Shown: positions 45,395 through 54,157 of the stretch, one piece after another
How the letters are laid out: every line of letters begins with the position of its first letter
Numbering within the stretch: position 1 is the first letter of the stretch
Assembly: GCF_900069005.2 (NCBI RefSeq)
Contig: NZ_LN831279.1
Coordinates: forward strand, 1,191,796-1,255,795
Origin: Paenibacillus sp. GM2
GTDB taxonomy: Bacteria > Bacillota > Bacilli > Paenibacillales > Paenibacillaceae
Direction: 5' to 3'
Length of the DNA stretch: 64,000 bases
Program-made: the position numbers and the translations under genes
Notes under the pieces: model-generated
Told to the model about the DNA's origin: nothing
The model's database searches: none
Seen by the model: only the letters and a program-made list of their open reading frames with translations

Positions 45395-46002
45395 TTAAAA
45401 ATCGCCATTTTATGATGGGACTTGGTGTCGGTTTGATCGTTGGAGCATTGCTTCTTCAGCTTATGTTGATCGGGCAGGAAGGCAGCGGGAAGTTATGGAC
45501 TAAGGAACAAGTTGAACAAGCTGCCGCACTGCTTAACTTGAAGGTCGTCGAACATGAGGATGAACTGCTCACTAAGGAAGAGTGGGAAGCCCAGTCGGAG
45601 CCAGCTGCAGGTTCGGGGGAGAACTCGAAGTCCGAGTCTATAGATAAGAAGGCGGACACCCCGGAGGATCCCAAAGCTCCAACGGTGCCTGATACACCTG
45701 CGACGGATAATGGCACAAAAGATACCGCCAAGACGACTTCGCCGGAAACCCCGAAGACAGACGCCCCTAAAGAACCCAGTAAGCCGGAAGCTACCGAGGT
45801 ACAATATAAAATATCCTATGGAAACACGTTGACCAACGTAGCTGACGGGCTTCATAAGAAGGGCATTATTGCTAACAAAAATGAGTTTATTAAGCAAGCC
45901 AAGGCACGCAAAATCAACTCCAAGATTCGCACCGGTACGTATTCATTCCAGGTCGGCGAAGATTATGATTCAATCATCGACAAGATCATTGCCCCTAGAT
46001 GA
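45391..46002 (+). CDS. Membrane protein with MltG-type LysM-like domain
   Basis: 203 residues. N-terminal membrane segment (FMMGLGVGLIVGALLLQLMLIG), a Pro/Thr/Lys/Asp-rich linker (about 65-140), and a C-terminal domain ISYGNTLTNVADGLHKKGIIANKNEFIKQAKARKINSKIRTGTYSFQVGEDYDSIIDKII, which resembles the LysM-like N-terminal part of MltG/YceG endolytic transglycosylases. The catalytic domain is missing, so it is more likely a cell-wall-binding or regulatory protein. Coupled to the SwrB-like gene (ATGA). Confidence 0.8.
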   Translation: MIKNRHFMMGLGVGLIVGALLLQLMLIGQEGSGKLWTKEQVEQAAALLNLKVVEHEDELLTKEEWEAQSEPAAGSGENSKSESIDKKADTPEDPKAPTVPDTPATDNGTKDTAKTTSPETPKTDAPKEPSKPEATEVQYKISYGNTLTNVADGLHKKGIIANKNEFIKQAKARKINSKIRTGTYSFQVGEDYDSIIDKIIAPR

Positions 46003-46030
46003 GGATTTCAAAAAATCCGCTTTGATTAGA
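46003..46030 (+). repeat. One-ended MITE-like remnant
   Basis: TTTCAAAAAATCCGCTTTGAT is a mutated copy of the family's left terminus and directly follows a stop codon. Confidence 0.5.
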
Positions 46031-46123
46031 AAGCCAATCAATTCGTTCAAAAATGAGCGACTGTGATATCATATTTCATCAGCTGCGATCAGAGTATAAC
46101 CGCGGTTTGTCTGATCTATAGCG

Positions 46124-46152
46124 AAAGCTCCTGAACCTGCGGGGCTTTTTTG
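46124..46152 (+). terminator. Terminator at the end of the fla/che-to-MltG-like region
   Basis: AAGCTCC pairs with GGGGCTT (one G-U) and is followed by TTTTTTGC. Together with the promoter just downstream it separates the motility operon from rpsB. Confidence 0.75.
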
Positions 46153-46191
46153 CATGGTTAGCACTTTTTCGCGAAAAGCAGTGACGATTTG

Positions 46192-46220
46192 TTGCATCCA
46201 CATTTTACTTATGGTATATT
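46192..46220 (+). promoter_or_regulatory. Predicted sigma-A promoter of rpsB
   Basis: TTGCAT (46192-46197), 17 bases, TATATT (46215-46220). It predicts a leader of about 130 nt before the rpsB start, long enough for the r-protein autoregulation known for S2 operons. Specific binding structure was not identified. Confidence 0.7.
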
Positions 46221-46358
46221 AAATGACGGTGTTATAACGCACGCTGACTGATTTCGCGAAGGGTGCTCCTATATAGGCATCTGCACTAGGGAGTCTTGGC
46301 GGGAAATGACGTTTGCGGAGGAAGCATCAAAAAAACCAAACTTAGGAGGTGCGTGAAG

Positions 46359-47057
46359 ATGGCAGTAATCTCCATGAAACAACTGCTTGAAGCAGGGGTG
46401 CACTTCGGACACCAAACACGTCGTTGGAATCCGAAAATGGACAAATATATCTTCACTGAAAGAAACGGAATTTACATTATTGACTTGCAAAAGACAGTCA
46501 AGAAAGTGGAAGAAGCTTATAACTTTGTTAAGAGCATCGCTGAAGAGAACGGAACGATCCTGTTCGTAGGTACTAAGAAGCAAGCTCAAGACTCTGTTAA
46601 AGAAGAAGCTGAACGCGCTGGTCAATTCTTCATCAACCAACGTTGGCTCGGCGGAACGCTGACAAACTTCCAAACGATTCAAAAACGGATCGACCGTTTG
46701 AAACTGCTGGAAACTTGGGAAGAAGACGGAACTTTCACTGTATTGCCTAAGAAGGAAGTTATCATCCTTCGCAAAGAGAAAGATCGTCTTGAGAAATTCC
46801 TCGGCGGTATCAAGAACATGAAGGGCTTGCCTAGCGCTTTGTTTATCATCGATCCTCGTAAAGAGCGTATCGCTGTTGCTGAAGCTCGCAAACTTGGTAT
46901 CCCAATCGTAGGTATCGTTGATACAAACTGCGATCCGGATGAAATCGATTATGTGATTCCTGGTAACGACGATGCGATCCGCGCTGTTAAATTGCTTACT
47001 AGCAAAATGGCTGATGCTGTGATTGAAGCTAACCAAGGCGAACAAACTACAGCTTAA
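46359..47057 (+). CDS. rpsB: 30S ribosomal protein S2
   Basis: 232 residues, standard S2: [49 protein letters not shown], and [35 protein letters not shown] 46359 follows AGGAGGTG. Codon use looks like that of a highly expressed gene. Confidence 0.99.
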   Translation: MAVISMKQLLEAGVHFGHQTRRWNPKMDKYIFTERNGIYIIDLQKTVKKVEEAYNFVKSIAEENGTILFVGTKKQAQDSVKEEAERAGQFFINQRWLGGTLTNFQTIQKRIDRLKLLETWEEDGTFTVLPKKEVIILRKEKDRLEKFLGGIKNMKGLPSALFIIDPRKERIAVAEARKLGIPIVGIVDTNCDPDEIDYVIPGNDDAIRAVKLLTSKMADAVIEANQGEQTTA

Positions 47058-47090
47058 TTCAGTCTTACAGTGAAATAATAAATTAAATCA

Positions 47091-47136
47091 AAAAAGGGTG
47101 GTTAGTAGGTGTTAAACCTCTCGCTACCCTTTTTTT
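47091..47136 (+). terminator. Terminator/attenuator between rpsB and tsf
   Basis: AAAAAAGGGT (47091-47100) pairs with the TACCC and T run at 47126-47136. Partial termination here would lower tsf relative to rpsB. Confidence 0.85.
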
Positions 47137-47182
47137 AGAGGAAGCTAAACAATTTGCTTATTCGATATGGAGGGTAATAACA

Positions 47183-47833
47183 ATGGCTGTTGATGCAAAA
47201 TTGGTAAAAGAACTTCGCGAAAAGACTGGAGCAGGAATTCTGGACTCCAAAAAAGCTTTGGAAGAAGCTAATAATGATTTGAACAAAGCGATCGAATTGC
47301 TCCGCGAAAAAGGTTTGGCAGCTGCTGCTAACAAAGCGGGCCGTATTGCGACTGAAGGTGTTGTAGAATCCTACATCCACGCTGGCGGACGTATCGGTGT
47401 ATTGGTAGAAATCAACTGCGAAACTGACTTCGTAGCTAAGACGGATCAATTTAAAGAATTCGCTCGTGACGTTGCAATGCACATCGCTGCAATGAGCCCA
47501 CGTTATGTTCGTCGCGAAGAAGTGGCACAAGATGAAATCGAGAAGGAAAAGGAAATTTTGCGCGCTCAAGCCTTGAACGAAGGCAAGCCTGAGAAGATTG
47601 TTGAAAAAATGGTTGAAGGCCGCATCAACAAATACTACGAAGAGTTCTGCCTGCTTGAGCAAGCTTTCGTTAAAGATCCAGACAAGACGATCGCTAACCT
47701 TGTGAGCGAGAAGATCAGCACAATCGGTGAGAACATCTCGATCCGTCGTTTTGTTCGTTATGAGCTTGGTGAAGGTCTGGAGAAAAAAGTCGATAATTTC
47801 GTAGAAGAAGTTATGGCTCAAGTTAAGAACTAA
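47183..47833 (+). CDS. tsf: Translation elongation factor Ts
   Basis: 216 residues, the short Gram-positive-type EF-Ts: [38 protein letters not shown], then [22 protein letters not shown]. Nucleotide exchange factor for EF-Tu. GGAGGG precedes the ATG. Confidence 0.99.
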   Translation: MAVDAKLVKELREKTGAGILDSKKALEEANNDLNKAIELLREKGLAAAANKAGRIATEGVVESYIHAGGRIGVLVEINCETDFVAKTDQFKEFARDVAMHIAAMSPRYVRREEVAQDEIEKEKEILRAQALNEGKPEKIVEKMVEGRINKYYEEFCLLEQAFVKDPDKTIANLVSEKISTIGENISIRRFVRYELGEGLEKKVDNFVEEVMAQVKN

Positions 47834-47856
47834 GCGATAGAATATAATCGAATTAC

Positions 47857-47899
47857 ATCTATAGAAGTGGGAACACACCGTGTTCCTTCTTTTATAGAT
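47857..47899 (+). terminator. Long hairpin after tsf, probable terminator
   Basis: GGAACAC and GTGTTCC form the upper stem around ACC; ATCTATA and TATAGAT extend it below with small internal loops. The following tract is only moderately T-rich, so strength is uncertain. Confidence 0.6.
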
Positions 47900-47988
47900 A
47901 TAGAATTTATAAGTGATTCCAAAGGGGATATTCGTTTGCAAGAACGGCTAAATCTTTTGGCTTGACCTAAGCCCAGCGTGAGAACGCG

Positions 47989-48024
47989 TATATATCCTCT
48001 TTGCTGAGGCAAGAAGGGTATATA
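47989..48024 (+). promoter_or_regulatory. Leader hairpin before pyrH
   Basis: TATATATCCTCTTTGC (47989-48004) pairs with GCAAGAAGGGTATATA (48009-48024) with two G-U pairs and one mismatch around TGAG. It is not followed by T's and lies 25 bases before the pyrH ribosome site; a regulatory leader is possible. Confidence 0.5.
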
Positions 48025-48037
48025 CGATGCCTCATGA

Positions 48038-48789
<752 letters not shown>

Positions 48790-48790
<1 letters not shown>

Positions 48791-49344
48791 TGCCAGAAAC
48801 GATTAAAAAGCATGCTGAAGAACGTATGGAGAAAGCGATTCAGGCGTTGAAAAGAGATCTTGCAACTCTTCGCGCAGGAAGAGCGACCCCGGCCTTGCTT
48901 GACCGTATTCAAGTAGAGTATTACGGATCGATGACTCCGCTTAATCAGTTGGCTAACATTAACACACCGGATTCGCGCACGTTAATGATTCAGCCTTGGG
49001 ACAAATCGTCGCTGTCTGATATTGAGCGAGCGATTATGAAGTCGGATTTGGGTCTAACGCCGGCTAACGACGGTATGAACATTCGCTTGTCGATTCCGCC
49101 ACTAACTGAAGAACGTCGGGTTGAATTGGTGAAGATGACGAAGAAATATGGAGAAGAATCCAAAGTCGCTATTCGTAACATTCGCCGTGATGCTAACGAC
49201 GACATTAAAAAGCTGGAAAAAACGGACATTTCCGAGGATGAGTCTCGCAGACATCAAGATGATGTTCAGAAAATGACCGATAAATATATCGCGGAAGTGG
49301 ATAAAGTGCTTGCAGCTAAAGAAAAAGAGATCATGGAAGTTTAA
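48790..49344 (+). CDS. frr: Ribosome recycling factor
   Basis: 184 residues: [48 protein letters not shown], and [31 protein letters not shown]. Splits ribosomes after termination with EF-G. Coupled to pyrH. Confidence 0.99.
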
Positions 49345-49393
49345 GAGACGAGAAGCGGCCCCTCCAAATACGGTGGGGTTTTGTCTCTTTTTC
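49344..49393 (+). terminator. Terminator after frr
   Basis: AGAGAC (49344-49349) pairs with GTCTCT (49383-49388), with an inner CCCC/GGGG-type stem, followed by TTTTT. Confidence 0.8.
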
Positions 49394-49415
49394 ATCACCT
49401 ACTGGAGGAAAAGAA

Positions 49416-50201
49416 ATGATCAAGCTATTTCAATCCTGGTGGAAAAAAGGGGATAGACCCGCGTCGTCTGTAGATCCGTCAGCTGTGGATCTCTCAGATG
49501 GAAAAATTCCGAAGCACGTTGCAATCATTATGGATGGGAACGGGCGCTGGGCGCGTAGACGGGGAATGCCGCGTAATATGGGCCACCGTAGCGGGATGAA
49601 GGCTGTGAAGCGGGCAACGATTGCAGCCGATGAACTGGGCATTTCTGTATTGACGCTATACGCGTTCTCTACAGAGAATTGGAAGCGTCCTAAGGAGGAA
49701 GTAGACTACCTGATGGCTATTCCACAAGAGTTTCTCGCCTTGGAGCTGGATGAACTGATTCAGAAGAATGTGCAGATCCGCATGATGGGCTATACAAAGG
49801 AACTTCCGGAGCATACAATCGCTGCTATGAAAGAAGCGATGGAACGTACCAAGAATAATACAGGACTTATATTGAACTTTGCCTTGAACTATGGAAGCCG
49901 GCGCGAGATCACAGAGGGCGTTAGAGAACTCGCTCGCCGTGTTCAGGTCGGTGAGATCTCTGCCGAAGAGATTACTGAAGAGATGATTCAATCCAAGCTC
50001 TTGTCTGCAGGCTTGCCAGAACCGGATTTGTTGATTCGGACGAGTGGAGAACTCAGGCTAAGCAATTTCATGCTCTGGCAGACCGCTTATAGTGAGCTAT
50101 GGTTCACGGATCTATATTGGCCTGACTTTGGCCGGGAGCATCTATTCGCTGCGGTCGCAGAATATCAACGACGGACACGCCGATATGGCGGGTTATCCTA
50201 G
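49416..50201 (+). CDS. uppS: Undecaprenyl diphosphate synthase (isoprenyl transferase)
   Basis: 261 residues, cis-prenyltransferase: HVAIIMDGNGRWARRRGMPRNMGHRSGMKAVKR with catalytic Asp in MDGNGRW, FSTENWKRP, and DLLIRTSGELRLSNFMLWQTAYSELWF. Makes the lipid carrier for peptidoglycan. ACTGGAGG precedes the ATG. Confidence 0.98.
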   Translation: MIKLFQSWWKKGDRPASSVDPSAVDLSDGKIPKHVAIIMDGNGRWARRRGMPRNMGHRSGMKAVKRATIAADELGISVLTLYAFSTENWKRPKEEVDYLMAIPQEFLALELDELIQKNVQIRMMGYTKELPEHTIAAMKEAMERTKNNTGLILNFALNYGSRREITEGVRELARRVQVGEISAEEITEEMIQSKLLSAGLPEPDLLIRTSGELRLSNFMLWQTAYSELWFTDLYWPDFGREHLFAAVAEYQRRTRRYGGLS

Positions 50202-50206
50202 TGAAG

Positions 50207-50285
50207 ATGGATATTTAATGACTTGACCCCTGACTTCATTCAACCTTCTGGTTGCTGGAAAGCCAAGTCATTAAATCTTGATTGA
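50207..50285 (+). repeat. Short MITE-like repeat, subfamily B, between uppS and cdsA
   Basis: The ends ATTTAATGACTTG and CAAGTCATTAAAT are perfectly inverted; the interior keeps only the CTTCATTCAACCTTCT box of the family. The terminal sequence differs from the TTCAAAAAG form at 6042 but remains self-complementary. Confidence 0.8.
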
Positions 50286-50303
50286 AATGGAAGGTGCAGA
50301 CCA

Positions 50304-51104
50304 GTGAAACAACGATTGATCACAGGAATTGTGGCCGGAGGCTTTTTCCTTGGACTTTGCCTGCTCGGTGGAATCGGCTTCAATATATTAATTTTGCTCA
50401 TGGCCTTGATAGGCTTCTATGAGTTTGTTCGAATGATTGGGCTACCGGCTTTCGGTGCACCTGCTCTGCTCGGCTATTTGGGTGTGTTCTACGCGCTCTT
50501 CCCTTGGGAGGCGCTTGGATTGGAGATGCCTTGGAACCTGATGCGCGTCTTTGGCCTGCTGATGCTGTTGTTCCTAGTCGTTACTGTGATTACAAAAAAT
50601 GAACTTCCTATTTCCACGGTCTCTTTGTTATTCCTTGGTATGGTATATATCGGCATTGGCTTCTCCTCGATCGTGGCAACGAGAAATACGCAGGATGGAC
50701 AGGGGTTATTCTGGACCTTCCTGATGCTTATCTCGATCTGGAGCAGTGACGCAGGGGCATATTTTGTCGGACGCAGGTTAGGGAAAAATAAGCTCTGGCC
50801 AGCCATTAGCCCCAATAAAACGGTGGAAGGCGCGATAGGTGGAATTGTGTTGTCTGTCGTTGCTGCTGTAATCTTTGCGCTGGCTTCAGGCGGATTGCTG
50901 ACCATCGGACGTGCTGTTATCCTCGGGATTATTGCCGCTGTTGTCGGTCAGATGGGCGACTTGATTCAGTCGGCATATAAACGGGCCTATGGAATCAAGG
51001 ATTCCGGCACGATCTTGCCGGGGCATGGGGGAATTCTTGATCGGTGTGATAGTTGGATTGCGGTATTCCCGTTCATACATATCCTAATGCTGCTCCCCTA
51101 TTAG
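50304..51104 (+). CDS. cdsA: Phosphatidate cytidylyltransferase
   Basis: 266 residues with eight or so membrane segments and the CTP-transferase signature near the end (GDLIQSAYKRAYGIKDSGTILPGHGGILDRCDS). It makes CDP-diacylglycerol for phospholipids. GTG start, GGAAGGTG upstream. Its stop is followed directly by a repeat array. Confidence 0.97.
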   Translation: MKQRLITGIVAGGFFLGLCLLGGIGFNILILLMALIGFYEFVRMIGLPAFGAPALLGYLGVFYALFPWEALGLEMPWNLMRVFGLLMLLFLVVTVITKNELPISTVSLLFLGMVYIGIGFSSIVATRNTQDGQGLFWTFLMLISIWSSDAGAYFVGRRLGKNKLWPAISPNKTVEGAIGGIVLSVVAAVIFALASGGLLTIGRAVILGIIAAVVGQMGDLIQSAYKRAYGIKDSGTILPGHGGILDRCDSWIAVFPFIHILMLLPY

Positions 51105-51545
51105 AGGTAATTCAATAATTGACTTTGATCACGAAGGTTAGTCGAAGAAGCGGACTCGGCATCGAATCTTGAATTCATCTAAGTTCTTCCGGTACTCACG
51201 TAGGTTTACCTACGCTCCGTTCCTCAGATCTTAGATTCAATCAACCTTCTCGGTGCTGGAAAGCCAAGGCATTAAATCTTGATTGGAAGAGGAAATTTAA
51301 TGACTAGTTTTTGATCACGAAGGTTAGTCGAAGAAGCGGACTCGGCATCGAATCTTGAATTCATCTAAGCTCTTCCGGTACTCACGTAGGTTTACCTACG
51401 CTCCGTTCCTCAGATCTTAGATTCAATCAACCTTCTCGGTGCTGAAAAGCCAAGGCATTAAATCTTGATTGGAAGAGGAAATTTTATAACTGTCTTATCA
51501 TCATGCAAGGGACGCAAGGAAGCAGAGTCGGCGTCGAATCTTGAA
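51105..51545 (+). repeat. Tandem MITE-like repeats between cdsA and dxr (two copies and a degenerate third)
   Basis: Two copies of about 188 bp start at 51105 and about 51293, sharing GATCACGAAGGTTAGTCGAAG, TCGAATCTTGAATTCATCTAAG, CTCACGTAGGTTTACCTACG and CTTCTCGGTGCTG boxes; a third, decayed copy keeps TCGGCGTCGAATCTTGAA near 51530. The second copy has ATTTAATGACTAG near its left end and GCATTAAAT at its right, a subfamily-B terminus. Confidence 0.85.
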
Positions 51546-51580
51546 GATCCATTCATTACATGAGTGTGGTGAGGTGCTTT

Positions 51581-52720
51581 ATGAAGAAAATTGCAATTAT
51601 TGGCTCGACCGGATCGATCGGGACGCAGACGCTGGATGTTGTCCAGCAGCATCCTGAACAATTTGTCGTTGAGGGACTTGCTGCCGGAGCCAATATGGAG
51701 CTGTTCGTACAGCAAGTGAATCAATTTCGGCCGAAGAAGGCTTCTATTGCTACCAAGGAGTTGGCGGATCAAGTCCGTCCGCTGCTGCCGGCCGGGGTAG
51801 AGCTTAGCTATGGGGAAGAGGGCTTGATCGAAGTTGCGGCAGGTACCGAAGCGGATACCGTACTCACCGCGATTGTCGGCAGTGCTGGTCTTCCGGCTAC
51901 TTTGGCGGCTATTTCCGAGGGCAAAACCATCGCTCTGGCGAATAAAGAAACGCTGGTAACAGCCGGTCACCTGGTAATGGCTCTAGCCAAGGAGAAAGGC
52001 GTGCCCATCCTTCCAGTTGACAGTGAACATTCGGCGATCTTCCAATGTCTGAATGGTGAGCATATGGAGGATATAGCCGGCATTACATTAACAGCGTCGG
52101 GCGGTTCCTTCCGCGATTATAGCCGGGAGCAGCTTGCGAATGTAACGGTTGAGGACGCCCTGAAGCATCCGAACTGGTCGATGGGCGCCAAGGTGACGAT
52201 CGATTCAGCCACGATGGTCAACAAAGGATTGGAAGTGATTGAAGCCCACTGGTTGTTTGGGCTTGGATTTGAACAGATTGAGGTATTGCTCCATCCTGAG
52301 AGCATTGTCCACTCTTTCGTTGAGTATCGTGATGGCAGCATTATTGCTCAGCTTGGTGCACCGGATATGCGGGTTCCGATTCAGTACGCGCTTTCGTATC
52401 CACGGCGCTGGAATTCGGCGGCGCAGCGCCTTTCTTTGGCCAAGGCAGGCGAGCTCCAGTTTAGAGAGATGGATTTTGAACGTTTTCCTTGTTTAAGACT
52501 AGCTTTTGAATGTGGTAAAATAGGAGGTACCGCACCGACGGTGTTCAATGCAGCTAATGAAGTTGCGGTAGCTCGCTTCTTAAATAGAGAAATTTCATTC
52601 CTGAAGATTGAATATCTCATTGAGACCGTGCTTTCCAGACATGAAGCTCTGGCCGATCCAAGTCTTGAAGTAATCAAGGATGCTGACCAATGGGCGAGAG
52701 CGGTGGCTGAATCGTTGTAA
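51581..52720 (+). CDS. dxr: 1-deoxy-D-xylulose 5-phosphate reductoisomerase
   Basis: 379 residues: NADPH-binding AIIGSTGSIGTQTLDVV, ANKETLVTAGHLV, PVDSEHSAIFQCL, LTASGGSFRD, HPNWSMGAKVTIDSATMVNKGLEVIEAHWLF. Second step of the MEP isoprenoid pathway; with UppS nearby it supplies the undecaprenyl carrier. ATG 51581 has GGTGAGG upstream. Confidence 0.98.
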   Translation: MKKIAIIGSTGSIGTQTLDVVQQHPEQFVVEGLAAGANMELFVQQVNQFRPKKASIATKELADQVRPLLPAGVELSYGEEGLIEVAAGTEADTVLTAIVGSAGLPATLAAISEGKTIALANKETLVTAGHLVMALAKEKGVPILPVDSEHSAIFQCLNGEHMEDIAGITLTASGGSFRDYSREQLANVTVEDALKHPNWSMGAKVTIDSATMVNKGLEVIEAHWLFGLGFEQIEVLLHPESIVHSFVEYRDGSIIAQLGAPDMRVPIQYALSYPRRWNSAAQRLSLAKAGELQFREMDFERFPCLRLAFECGKIGGTAPTVFNAANEVAVARFLNREISFLKIEYLIETVLSRHEALADPSLEVIKDADQWARAVAESL

Positions 52721-52849
52721 TTCCTCAAAGGGCCTGCTGTCGTCATCATGGAAAAGATTCATTCTTGTATTCTCTTGTGCCTGATCGGAGAATAATGATA
52801 ATCTAGAAAGAACTTGGACGATCCGTGGCCAAAAGGAGGATGCTTTCGA

Positions 52850-54124
52850 TTGGAACTACTGAAAATTATTTTTTTGACGGTGCTCATGTTTTTCGTCATT
52901 GTGGCGGTGCATGAATGGGGGCACTTTTACTTCGCAAAACGTGCTGGGATACTGGTACGGGAGTTCGCGATAGGATTTGGACCTAAATTGTTCGCTTATA
53001 AGCGAGGCGAGACGCAGTTTACTTTCCGTCTGCTTCCCTTTGGCGGATATGCCCGCATGGCCGGAGAAGATCCTGAGTTGATTGAGATTTCTAACGGGCA
53101 GACGATAGCGCTCCGCCTGGAGGAAGATAAAGTCGGCAAGATTTATTTGGATCGACTGGACAGTCGCAAGAATGTCATTCGCGGCGAGGTGCTGCAAATC
53201 GACCTGGTGGATGATCTGTCCGTACTGCTGGATGTAGATGGGGAGAGCGTAAGGTACTCGATTCATCCGCAGGCGATGCTTGTTGTCAAAGGCAAGGAGA
53301 CACAGATTGCACCTAGGGATCGTCAATATGGCAGCAAAACAGTGCGACAAAGAGCATTATCGATTTTCGCCGGGCCCCTCATGAACTTCATTCTTGCCTT
53401 TGTGTTATTTGCGTTGTATACGCTAATGGCAGGGATTCCGCTTGATAAGCCAAGTCATCTGCAAGTTGGTGATGTCGTGAAAGGAATGCCTGCAGCGGAA
53501 GCCGGAGTTCTAGAGGGCGATATTATTGAGAAGATCAATGGTATGCCAGTTGGAACCGATGCGAACAAAATGATCGAGACGATTCAGGCTTCTAAAGATA
53601 AACCGATGGTATGGACGCTTAAGCGTGGAGAACAGGAAGTGAATATTACCGTTACCCCCCGGGCGACAGACAACGAGCAGGTGGGGAAGGTAGGCAGCTC
53701 GATTATCACTTTCTTCCCTATGCGCAGCGCCTCTGTGGGTGAGTCAATTACCAGAGCCGGAACGGATATGGTCGATACAACGAAGCTGATCTTCCAGGGG
53801 TTTAAGCAATTGATTAACAAATTCTCCATGGATGATCTTGGCGGGCCAGTAAGAACGTTTGAAGTAACAGGGCAGATTGCCAAGCAAGGGATTGTACAGC
53901 TCACAAGATGGACGGCCATCCTTAGCCTGTATCTGGGGATCTTTAATTTGCTGCCGATTCCGGCACTTGATGGCAGCAGGCTGATCTTCCTGGGCATCGA
54001 AGCCCTTCGCCGCAAGCCGGTGGATCCGAATCATGAAGGCTTGGTGCATTTTATCGGATTTGCCATGCTGTTCCTGCTAATGATTGCGGTAACCTATAAC
54101 GATATATTACGATTGTTTGGATAA
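52850..54124 (+). CDS. rseP: Site-2 intramembrane zinc protease RseP/RasP
   Basis: 424 residues. Zinc motif HEWGH (HExxH) in the first membrane segment, a central PDZ domain (about 200-285, LQVGDVVKGMPAAEAGVLEGDIIEKING), and the second metal motif NLLPIPALDGSRLIF near the end. It cleaves anti-sigma factors and signal-peptide remnants in the membrane. TTG 52850 lies ten bases after GGAGG; B. subtilis rasP occupies the same slot. Confidence 0.96.
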   Translation: MELLKIIFLTVLMFFVIVAVHEWGHFYFAKRAGILVREFAIGFGPKLFAYKRGETQFTFRLLPFGGYARMAGEDPELIEISNGQTIALRLEEDKVGKIYLDRLDSRKNVIRGEVLQIDLVDDLSVLLDVDGESVRYSIHPQAMLVVKGKETQIAPRDRQYGSKTVRQRALSIFAGPLMNFILAFVLFALYTLMAGIPLDKPSHLQVGDVVKGMPAAEAGVLEGDIIEKINGMPVGTDANKMIETIQASKDKPMVWTLKRGEQEVNITVTPRATDNEQVGKVGSSIITFFPMRSASVGESITRAGTDMVDTTKLIFQGFKQLINKFSMDDLGGPVRTFEVTGQIAKQGIVQLTRWTAILSLYLGIFNLLPIPALDGSRLIFLGIEALRRKPVDPNHEGLVHFIGFAMLFLLMIAVTYNDILRLFG

Positions 54125-54157
54125 TTATGAGGCTTTTACGGGAGGACAAGAGTTTTT

